DNA from: Bacteroidales bacterium
GTDB lineage: Bacteria > Bacteroidota > Bacteroidia > Bacteroidales > F082
Reading direction: 5' to 3'
Length of the DNA: 5,824 nucleotides
Assembly: GCA_020853175.1 (NCBI GenBank)
Contig: JADYZK010000048.1
Location: 1 to 5,824, forward strand
Position numbers and translations under genes: made by a program
Shown here: positions 1 through 5,824 of the stretch, piece after piece
How positions within the stretch are numbered: position 1 is the stretch's first letter
Layout of the letters: each line of letters starts with the position of its first letter
The notes under the pieces: model-generated
The model's database searches: none
What the model saw: the letters and a program-made list of their open reading frames with translations, nothing else
Told to the model about the DNA's origin: nothing

Positions 1-1913
1 TCAAAGCCGTTCCTGATGACAGAGGTTTGGCACCGACAGGAAATAACATTCCCAAAGGGCCGGTGGTGCAAGAAAATATTGGCCGCAAAGCGGCAGTGCG
101 CACCTTTCAGGATTTGCTCAAAAACCCGGTTGATGAAGCTCTTTTCGATTATTACGCCACCTCAACCCTCAGTCTGGTAAAGCTCGACGGATCAACCACA
201 TCCATCACCGACAAGTCCGTTATCGGCAGTTTCAGTCCTTCGCCCGATGGCAAATACATCTTAATAAACCGCTATGTCAAACCTTATAGTTACATCGTAC
301 CTTACAGCCGTTTTCCGCAAGTGGTCGAAATCATCAACCTCGAAGGCGAAACCCTACGCATCCTTGCCAAGCTTCCGGTGGCCGACAATCTTCCTCAGGG
401 TTTCGATGCCGTTTCAAAAGGGCTGCGCAGTCCCGACTGGCAATCCGATGCCCCTTCGACCCTATTTTGGGTGGAAGCCTTAGACAATGGCGATCCAGCA
501 GCTAAAGCCAGCTTTCGCGAACAAATTTATTTTTTGAAAGCTCCTTTTGATGGAGAACCTTTTCTTTCTGCAAAGTTGAAACTTCGCTTTGGTGGCATCC
601 AATGGGGGAAAAATAATTTTGCTCTCGTTACCGAATACTGGCGCAAAGACCGCCAAACCCGCACCCTTTCTTTTGATCCGAGCCAAGAAAATGCCGAGCT
701 TACCACAGTTTTTGAAAGATCATCCGAAGACCAATACAACAACCCCGGAAGGTTTCAAACTACCGTAAATGCTGCCGGGCAAAGGGTGTTACTCTTTAGT
801 AACGAAGACAGTGAGCTATTTCTTTTCGGCAGCGGTGCCTCCCCCGAAGGCAATCGCCCTTTTGTTGATTCTTATCACATAAAAAACGGAAAAAAGCAAC
901 GCCTGTGGAGAAGTGAGGCTCCTTTTTACGAAAATCCTATTCAACTTATTGACACCAAAAAAGGAGTTTTGATCACCCGTCGTGAATCGGTAGAGCAGCA
1001 GCCCAACTATTTCATCAGGACGCTGAAAAAGAAACAACTCCAGCAAATCACCTTTTTCCCCGATCCCATGCCTGCCTTGAAAGGCGTTCAAAAAGAAATG
1101 ATTCATTATTGGCGCAACGACAGCATTCCGTTGTCGGGAACGCTTTACCTACCCGAAGGATTCCGCGTTGGCGTTGACAAGCCTTTACCCACTTTGCTTT
1201 GGGCCTATCCCAATGAATACAAAAGTGCCGATGCCGCAGGACAGGTGAGCGGATCGCCATATACTTTTACGCGCATTGGCGCCAGCTCGCCCATCATGTT
1301 GGTAACCCAAGGCTATGCTGTGCTCAACGATGCCAGCTTCCCGATTGTGGGCGAAGGCGCTGCCGAACCCAACGACACTTTCATCCCACAATTGGTAGCA
1401 AACGCCGATGCTGCCATCAATCAACTGGTTGAAATGGGCGTTACCGACCGCGACCGTGTGGCTGTTTCGGGTCATTCTTACGGTGCTTTTATGACAGCCA
1501 ACTTGCTCACCCACTGCAACTTATTTGCTGCCGGAGTGGCACGTAGCGGCGCATACAACCGCAGCCTTACTCCCTTTGGTTTTCAAGGCGAAGAACGCAA
1601 CTATTGGGAAGCCTCTGAGCTTTACCAAAACATGTCGCCCTTTATGCAGGCCCACAAAATGAAAAGCCCGCTGCTGTTGATTCATGGTGCTGCCGATGAC
1701 AACTCGGGGACCTTCACCATGCAAACCGAACGTTATTTTGATGCCCTGAGGGGATTGGGTGCCACCGCCCGCATGGTGTTGTTGCCCTTTGAAAGTCATG
1801 GTTATCGGGCCCGAGAATCGGTGCTTCACATGCACTGGGAATGGATTGAATGGTTAAACAAATACGTCAAAAACAAAGAAGTAAAAACCAAAAACGATAC
1901 TGACAAACCTTAA
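1..1913 (+). CDS. S9 family serine peptidase, glutamyl endopeptidase type (S9D), 5'-truncated by window edge
   Basis: This is the C-terminal part of a prolyl-oligopeptidase-fold serine peptidase. The frame is open to the left edge (first whole codon at 3, reading KAVPDDRGLAPTG), so the TTG at 27 is not a real start. 636 residues are visible. From my recollection that relatives run to about 800 residues or more, roughly 150-250 residues, including any signal peptide, lie outside. Numbered from the first visible residue, about 1-370 should form the beta-propeller and about 380-636 the alpha/beta-hydrolase domain. The catalytic triad is visible: Ser492 in GHSYGAFMTANLL (Ser codon at 1476), Asp565 in HGAADDNSGT (1695) and His599 in ESHGYRARES (1797). 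RTFQDLLKNPVDEALFDYYA, ARSGAYNRSLTPFGFQ and WAYPNEYKSADAAGQ closely resemble plant chloroplast glutamyl endopeptidase (CGEP), which cuts after Glu. The family is clear. Cleavage specificity and a periplasmic or outer-membrane location are inferred. It lies 129 bases before the M48 protease gene on the same strand. Confidence 0.93.
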   Translation, partial: KAVPDDRGLAPTGNNIPKGPVVQENIGRKAAVRTFQDLLKNPVDEALFDYYATSTLSLVKLDGSTTSITDKSVIGSFSPSPDGKYILINRYVKPYSYIVPYSRFPQVVEIINLEGETLRILAKLPVADNLPQGFDAVSKGLRSPDWQSDAPSTLFWVEALDNGDPAAKASFREQIYFLKAPFDGEPFLSAKLKLRFGGIQWGKNNFALVTEYWRKDRQTRTLSFDPSQENAELTTVFERSSEDQYNNPGRFQTTVNAAGQRVLLFSNEDSELFLFGSGASPEGNRPFVDSYHIKNGKKQRLWRSEAPFYENPIQLIDTKKGVLITRRESVEQQPNYFIRTLKKKQLQQITFFPDPMPALKGVQKEMIHYWRNDSIPLSGTLYLPEGFRVGVDKPLPTLLWAYPNEYKSADAAGQVSGSPYTFTRIGASSPIMLVTQGYAVLNDASFPIVGEGAAEPNDTFIPQLVANADAAINQLVEMGVTDRDRVAVSGHSYGAFMTANLLTHCNLFAAGVARSGAYNRSLTPFGFQGEERNYWEASELYQNMSPFMQAHKMKSPLLLIHGAADDNSGTFTMQTERYFDALRGLGATARMVLLPFESHGYRARESVLHMHWEWIEWLNKYVKNKEVKTKNDTDKP

Positions 1914-1963
1914 AAAAATATCAACATTCCATCTGAACTGACCGTCGCAATATGCAATCTATT

Positions 1964-1994
1964 TTTTCGTTCAACGACTAAAATTATAGTTTTG
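1964..1994 (+). promoter_or_regulatory. candidate Bacteroidota-type promoter for the M48 protease gene
   Basis: TAGTTTTG at 1987-1994 matches the Bacteroidota -7 consensus TAnnTTTG at every fixed position. About 18 bases upstream, the T-rich TTTTCG at 1964-1969 could serve as a poor -33 element (consensus TTTG or TTG). Transcription would start near 2000, leaving a leader of about 40 bases before the ATG at 2043. The match is to a short motif in an A/T-rich gap, so chance occurrence is possible. It is the only full match I noticed in this gap, and it suggests that the M48 gene can be transcribed independently of the upstream peptidase gene. Confidence 0.42.
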
Positions 1995-2042
1995 CCGACA
2001 GTTACCTACTCACTTAAAATGAATCAAAAAAAATAGCCTCCT

Positions 2043-2858
2043 ATGAAACCATTTTCCATTTCAAAACCTATCCACCTCCTGCTGTTGCTGGCCTTAACGT
2101 TCACGTTTTCGTGCAGCCGTGTGCCCATTACCGGTCGTCAGCAGTTGAATCTTTTGCCTTCGTCGCAAATGCTGAGCATGAGCTTTCAGCAGTACAATGA
2201 ATTTGTGAAAACAAATCAATTGTCAACCAATGCCAATCAAACTGCATTGGTGCGAAAAGTGGGAACACGTATTCAGAAAGCGGTGGAGGACTATTTCAGC
2301 AGCAAAGGCATGGCGCATGAGCTGAAAGGCTACAACTGGGAGTTTAATTTGGTTGAAAGTCCGGAAGCCAACGCCTGGTGCATGCCCGGCGGCAAAGTGG
2401 TGTTTTATACCGGCATCTTGCCCATCACCAAAGACGAAACCGGATTGGCCGTGGTGATGGGACACGAGGTAGCCCATGCCGTGGCCGAACATGGCAACGA
2501 GCGCATGAGCCAAGGCATGTTAACCCAGTTAGGCGGCATGGCACTTACGGTAGCCCTTCAAGAAAAGCCCGAACAAACACAAGCCTTGTGGATGACCGCC
2601 TTTGGTGTTGGAAGTCAGTTGGGCGTGACGCTTCCTTTTAGCCGATTGCACGAAAGTGAAGCTGACAAATTGGGGCTTATCTTTATGGCTATGGCCGGCT
2701 ACAATCCGCAAGAAGCAGTAAGTTTCTGGCAACGTATGGCAGAAAAGAAAGGCGGACAATCTCCACCCGAATTTTTAAGCACCCACCCTTCTGATGCCAC
2801 ACGTATCGCGCAAATAAAGAAATGGTTGCCTGAGGCAATGACCTATTATAAGAAATAG
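2043..2858 (+). CDS. M48 family zinc metalloprotease lipoprotein (LoiP/Oma1-like)
   Basis: A 271-residue membrane-anchored zinc endopeptidase of family M48, the group of E. coli LoiP (YggG) and mitochondrial Oma1, generally linked to protein quality control in the envelope. Residues 1-23 form a lipoprotein signal peptide: basic start, leucine-rich core, then TFSC with the lipidated Cys at 24. Zinc ligands are His141 and His145 in HEVAH, with Glu142 catalytic, and Glu204 in HESEAD, which also carries the conserved Asp208. The conserved start CSRVPITGRQQLN and end LSTHPSDATRIAQIKKWLP are both present. There is no TPR domain, so it is LoiP-like rather than BepA-like, and the length is normal for the family. 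After Cys24 come SRVPIT with no acidic residues, so the Bacteroidota surface-export signal is absent and a periplasm-facing anchor is likely. The ATG is chosen because it gives a complete signal peptide. No Shine-Dalgarno sequence is seen (AATAGCCTCCT precedes it), as is usual in this phylum. The substrate is unknown. Confidence 0.95.
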   Translation: MKPFSISKPIHLLLLLALTFTFSCSRVPITGRQQLNLLPSSQMLSMSFQQYNEFVKTNQLSTNANQTALVRKVGTRIQKAVEDYFSSKGMAHELKGYNWEFNLVESPEANAWCMPGGKVVFYTGILPITKDETGLAVVMGHEVAHAVAEHGNERMSQGMLTQLGGMALTVALQEKPEQTQALWMTAFGVGSQLGVTLPFSRLHESEADKLGLIFMAMAGYNPQEAVSFWQRMAEKKGGQSPPEFLSTHPSDATRIAQIKKWLPEAMTYYKK

Positions 2859-2865
2859 CGAGAAG

Positions 2866-2893
2866 GGGGTTCGGGGTTCTGAGTTTTGGGTTC
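2866..2893 (+). repeat. degenerate tandem heptamer repeat, four units
   Basis: Four consecutive 7-base units begin 8 bases after the M48 stop codon: GGGGTTC (2866-2872), GGGGTTC (2873-2879), TGAGTTT (2880-2886) and TGGGTTC (2887-2893). The first two are identical, the fourth differs from them by one base and the third by three. The pattern then stops. It lies wholly between the M48 gene and corA. It forms no obvious hairpin, and no gene or terminator explains it. G/T-rich 'GGGTTC'-style stretches of this kind are, to my recollection, seen between genes in other Bacteroidota. Their function is unknown to me. Confidence 0.6.
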
Positions 2894-3015
2894 ATTCATG
2901 TTGATTTGCAAGATGATTCGGTGTGGTGATTATTCAAGTCTTTCGCACCTCTCTAACAAGCGAAAAGCTAAGACGATATTTAAATGCTATTTTTATTTTT
3001 AACAATTACCCCAAT

Positions 3016-4119
3016 ATGCAAAAAACAAAGCCCGGCAAAAAAAGAAAAAGCACTGCCCGATTAGGAAAGCCCGGATCGTCGAAAAAGGCAGGTCTTCCGC
3101 CCGGAAGTTTGGTGCATATCGGCAATGTGAAAACAGAAGCCACCACCATTGATTTGATCAGCTATAACGCCACCGAATTTGATGTTTTCGCACAGTTAAG
3201 CGGAACTGAGGTGTTGGAAAAAATGATGGAAGGCCGCAACAATTGGATCAAAGTAACAGGGCTGCAAAACACCGCCATGATTGGGGAATTGGCAAAAACC
3301 TTAGGCTTACACCCTTTACTTATCGAAGATTTACTCAACACCGGCCAACGTCCTAAAACCGAAATTGGCGAAGGTTTTGTGTTTCTTACCATGAAAGCCA
3401 TCAGTCCGATTGAAGATGAAGTGGATTTTTTTACCGATCAGGTAAGTTTTTTACTCCGCGAAAACCTGTTGATCTCCTTTCATGAAAGCGAGTTGTCCAT
3501 GTTTGATTTGGTGTATAAAAGGATGCAAAATCCCGAAAGCAGATTCAGAAACACCGGCGTTGATTATCTTATGTATGCCCTCGTTGATGTGATCGTGGAC
3601 CACTATTTCAGGGTGATGGAGAATTTGGCCGAAGTCATTGACAGTTCAGAAGATACCTTATTGAAGCATTCCGATGAAAATATCCTGATTGAAACCCAGC
3701 AATTGAAAAAAGATTTGCTGCTGCTTCGCAAAGCCGTTTTTCCACTTCGCGAAGCCCTCAACACCTTGATAAAAACAGAAGGCAGCCTCATCACTACCAG
3801 CCAAAAAGCTTATTTCAACGATGTGTACGACCATGTGATGCACGTGTATGAAACCATCGAAAACTACCGCGATCTTGCCTCGGGATTGAAGGATATTTAC
3901 CTATCCACGCTCAATCTGCGGTTGAGTAAAGTGATGCAAACCCTCACCATCATCTCCACTATTTTTATCCCATTAACGTTTATTGTTGGAGTGTATGGAA
4001 TGAATTTTAAGTTCATGCCCGAGCTCAATTTAAAATATGGTTATGTGGGCGTTTGGGTAATTATGATTATCATCACAGTGTTGATGCTCATTCAGTTTCG
4101 TAGAAGAAAATGGCTCTAA
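3016..4119 (+). CDS. corA: CorA family magnesium/cobalt transporter
   Basis: A 367-residue inner-membrane channel for Mg2+ (and Co2+), active as a homopentamer in characterised relatives. The signature Gly-Met-Asn is at residues 328-330 (3997-4005) in VYGMNFKFMPEL, at the end of TM1 (about 309-327). The MPEL loop follows, then TM2 (about 343-361) and a short basic cytoplasmic tail, RRRKWL. Residues about 60-300 are the cytoplasmic funnel domain, with the long helical region leading to TM1. The frame stays open upstream to a GTG at 2923, but I choose the ATG at 3016: the first 31 residues of the longer reading (VIIQVFRTSLTS...) do not look like the family, whereas from 3016 the protein has a Lys-rich tail followed by KKAGLPPGSLVHIG, usual for Bacteroidota CorA. 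No Shine-Dalgarno sequence is seen. GMN with MPEL favours CorA over the zinc exporter ZntB, though ion preference is inferred. No Mg2+-sensing leader is recognisable. It converges on asnB with 29 bases between the two stop codons. Confidence 0.94.
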   Translation: MQKTKPGKKRKSTARLGKPGSSKKAGLPPGSLVHIGNVKTEATTIDLISYNATEFDVFAQLSGTEVLEKMMEGRNNWIKVTGLQNTAMIGELAKTLGLHPLLIEDLLNTGQRPKTEIGEGFVFLTMKAISPIEDEVDFFTDQVSFLLRENLLISFHESELSMFDLVYKRMQNPESRFRNTGVDYLMYALVDVIVDHYFRVMENLAEVIDSSEDTLLKHSDENILIETQQLKKDLLLLRKAVFPLREALNTLIKTEGSLITTSQKAYFNDVYDHVMHVYETIENYRDLASGLKDIYLSTLNLRLSKVMQTLTIISTIFIPLTFIVGVYGMNFKFMPELNLKYGYVGVWVIMIIITVLMLIQFRRRKWL

Positions 4120-4137
4120 AAACCATCACTTTTCAAC

Positions 4138-4161
4138 AAAAATTAACCTCAGTCAATTTTT
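4138..4161. terminator. candidate bidirectional A/T-rich terminator hairpin between corA and asnB
   Basis: AAAAATT (4138-4144) can pair with AATTTTT (4155-4161). The stem continues inward with A4146-T4153 and C4147-G4152 around a four-base loop, CTCA. The position 4145/4154 pair is an A-C mismatch in the corA transcript but a G-U wobble in the asnB transcript. On the + strand the right arm runs into eight T (4157-4164), 19 bases after the corA stop, a good place for termination. On the - strand the arm ends in five T, and the asnB stop codon TGA sits in the loop. With a single G-C pair the stem is weak, so this is tentative. Confidence 0.35.
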
Positions 4162-5824
4162 TTTGTTCCTTGATTGTATGACTGCTCATGTACTCCCGCC
4201 ACGGCTCTTCCTGAGGGGTCATTCATTTTGCTGAAAGCCACATCCCAAGCCAAAGCTTCGGGCGTGCTGCAGGCCACCGACGGCACCGAAGGAACACATT
4301 TCGCAGCAGCATCCGAAGGAAAATGCGCGTGAAAAATGGAACGATAAAAATATTCCTCTTTGCTTTGCGGCGTATGTATGGGAAAACGAAAACGTGCCGC
4401 GGCCATCTCTTCATCGGAAACCTCTTTGTTGACCATCGCTTTCAGGCTGTCAATCCAATTGTAGCCCACGCCATCGGAAAATTGTTCTTTTTGCCGCCAA
4501 GCCACACTTTCCGGAAGATATTCCTCAAAGGCTTTGCGTAAAATCCATTTTTCGATCTTTCCGTTGCCCGGTTTTTTGTCGGCAGGATTAAGGCGCATGG
4601 CCACATCGAGAAACTCCTTATCGAGAAAAGGCACACGCCCCTCAACGCCCCACGAAGCCAGCGATTTGTTGGCCCGCAAACAATCGTAGAGATGCAATTT
4701 GCTCAACTTCCTGAGTGTTTCCTCATGAAAAGCGGTGGCATTGGGTGCTTTGTGAAAATACAGATATCCTCCAAAAATTTCATCGGCACCTTCGCCCGAA
4801 AGCACCATTTTTATTCCCATTGACTTGATGACACGGGCCAAAAGGTACATGGGGGTAGAGGCTCTGACTGTTGTCACATCATAGGTTTCGATATGGTAAA
4901 TCACATCGCGCAAGGCATCCAACCCTTCCTGAATAGTAAAATTCACTTCGTGATGCACGGTTCCCAAATGGTCGGCTACTTTTCGGGCAGCAGCAAGGTC
5001 GGGCGAGTCTATCAGGCCGATGGCAAAGCTGTGAAGCCGCGGCCACCAAGCCTTTTGGCTGTCGTTGGTTTCAATTCTTTTTTCGGCATAACGGGCTGCA
5101 ATGGCCGAAATGATAGACGAATCCAATCCGCCGGAAAGCAAAACGCCGTAAGGCACATCGGACATCAGTTGGCGATGCACGGCAGCTTCGAGGGCTTGGC
5201 GCAATGCTTCAATACTGCTTTCGTTGTTTTGAACGGCCTCAACAGATTTCCAATCGCGTTGATACCAAGGTTGAGGTGTGCCGTCGCGGCTATCGAGATA
5301 ATGTCCGGGAGGAAATTCTTCAATCGTCGGACAAACCCCTTCCAAAGCTTTAAGTTCTGATGCCACATAGAAATTTCCGCTTTTGTCCCAACCCATATAT
5401 AAAGGTATAATACCGATGTGGTCTCTTCCGATAAGGTAGGTATTGTTGGTTTGGTCATACAGCGCGAAGGCGAAAATGCCGTTTAAATCTTCTAGAAAAT
5501 CGGATCCCTTTTCGTTGTAAAGCGCTAAAATAATTTCGCAGTCTGACTGTGTTTGAAAACGGTAAGGTTTTGTCAAGGTTTCGCGCAAGTGCAAGTGGTT
5601 GTAAATTTCGCCATTTACGGCAAGCACCAAACTACCATCTTCGCTGTAGAGCGGCTGTCCACCCGAGATGGGATCTACAATAGCCAGCCTTTCATGGGCC
5701 ATAATGGCTTTATCGTGATAAAAAATCCCCGACCAATCGGGGCCGCGATGACGAAGCTTTTTCGACATATCAAGCAACTGCGGACGGATCAACTGAGGAT
5801 CGGTCGTCAAGTCAAATACACACA
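4149..5824 (-). CDS. asnB: asparagine synthetase B (glutamine-hydrolysing), 5' end just outside window
   Basis: Cytoplasmic enzyme making asparagine from aspartate, ATP and glutamine. The frame is open to the right edge, where it reads CVFDLTTDPQ. By comparison with E. coli AsnB (MCSIFGVFDIK) only about five residues are missing, including the initiator Met and the catalytic nucleophile Cys2. The in-frame TTG at 5810 is therefore not the start. Assuming five missing residues, the glutaminase domain (about 1-210) has Arg50 in HERLAIVD, Asn75-Gly76-Glu77 in NGEIYNH and Asp99 in QSDCEI, each one position after its E. coli counterpart. The synthetase domain has the PPi loop SGGLDSS (Asp239; 5118-5135), SGEGADEIFGGY, GRVPFLDKEFLD and WRQKEQFSDGVGYNWID. 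The C-terminus is complete, with SVACSTPEALAWD and DPSGRAVAGVHEQSYN, about eight residues longer than E. coli. About 562 residues in full against 554, with no breaks. All visible motifs are intact. Its promoter lies outside, and it is convergent with corA. Confidence 0.97.
   Translation of the reverse strand, partial: CVFDLTTDPQLIRPQLLDMSKKLRHRGPDWSGIFYHDKAIMAHERLAIVDPISGGQPLYSEDGSLVLAVNGEIYNHLHLRETLTKPYRFQTQSDCEIILALYNEKGSDFLEDLNGIFAFALYDQTNNTYLIGRDHIGIIPLYMGWDKSGNFYVASELKALEGVCPTIEEFPPGHYLDSRDGTPQPWYQRDWKSVEAVQNNESSIEALRQALEAAVHRQLMSDVPYGVLLSGGLDSSIISAIAARYAEKRIETNDSQKAWWPRLHSFAIGLIDSPDLAAARKVADHLGTVHHEVNFTIQEGLDALRDVIYHIETYDVTTVRASTPMYLLARVIKSMGIKMVLSGEGADEIFGGYLYFHKAPNATAFHEETLRKLSKLHLYDCLRANKSLASWGVEGRVPFLDKEFLDVAMRLNPADKKPGNGKIEKWILRKAFEEYLPESVAWRQKEQFSDGVGYNWIDSLKAMVNKEVSDEEMAAARFRFPIHTPQSKEEYFYRSIFHAHFPSDAAAKCVPSVPSVACSTPEALAWDVAFSKMNDPSGRAVAGVHEQSYNQGTKKID

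Noticed and set aside
27..29. TTG as the start of the S9 peptidase
   Set aside because: The frame is open and family-like to the left edge, and the protein is far shorter than the family if started here.
1185..1514. A 109-codon open frame on the - strand inside the S9 peptidase gene
   Set aside because: It is antisense to the catalytic-domain coding sequence and the translation resembles no protein I recognise. It is best read as a shadow frame.
2981..2996. TATTTTTA at 2989-2996 as a -7 element for corA
   Set aside because: It lacks the final G of TAnnTTTG and has no -33 partner. Such A/T strings are common by chance in this gap.
2923..3015. An upstream GTG start for corA adding 31 residues
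   Set aside because: The extra residues do not look like the CorA N-terminus, and the ATG at 3016 gives the usual basic tail followed by the GLPPGSLVHIG block.
2859..3015. A Mg2+-responsive riboswitch or leader before corA
   Set aside because: The gap is short, A/T-rich and without convincing stems. Nothing resembles known M-box or mgtA-type leaders.
4893..5360. A 155-codon open frame on the + strand, antisense to asnB
   Set aside because: It lies wholly inside the well-supported asnB coding sequence, its translation has no recognisable domain, and such shadow frames are expected opposite a long gene.
5808..5810. TTG as the start of asnB
   Set aside because: The upstream in-frame residues CVFD match the family's N-terminus, and the essential Cys2 must lie just beyond the right edge.
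1..5824. An undescribed defence, mobile or biosynthetic system
   Set aside because: All four genes belong to recognised families with intact motifs, and no direct-repeat arrays, terminal inverted repeats, integrase, toxin-antitoxin pair or reverse transcriptase is visible.

Overview
The window looks like an ordinary chromosomal stretch from a member of the Bacteroidota. Three things point there. The protein families have sequence styles typical of that phylum: an M48 lipoprotein opening CSRVPITGRQQLN, a CorA opening with KKAGLPPGSLVHIG, and an S9D-type glutamyl endopeptidase. The two starts that can be assigned lack a Shine-Dalgarno sequence and sit behind A/T-rich leaders. A TAnnTTTG-type -7 element precedes one gene. 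Genus or family cannot be fixed from the sequence alone.

Layout. (1) Positions 1-1913, + strand: the C-terminal 636 residues of a large S9 serine peptidase of the glutamyl endopeptidase type, entering from the left edge. (2) 1914-2042: a 129-base gap with a candidate promoter. (3) 2043-2858, + strand: a small M48 zinc metalloprotease lipoprotein. (4) 2859-3015: a 157-base gap opening with a 28-base degenerate heptamer repeat. (5) 3016-4119, + strand: a CorA-type Mg2+/Co2+ transporter. (6) 4149-5824, - strand: glutamine-hydrolysing asparagine synthetase B, convergent with corA and running off the right edge about five codons before its start. A weak A/T-rich hairpin lies across the asnB stop, where both convergent transcripts would end.

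The genes do not form an obvious single pathway. The two proteases are adjacent and co-directional, and both are probably exported, so a shared envelope role is possible, but a promoter-like site lies between them. corA and asnB are housekeeping functions for divalent metal uptake and amino acid synthesis.

I saw no mobile element, CRISPR array, tRNA, rRNA, phage gene or defence-like cassette, and no convincing undescribed system. No gene-free stretch exceeds 300 bases. The most useful second looks are the heptamer repeat, the convergent terminator candidate and the plant-like glutamyl endopeptidase.
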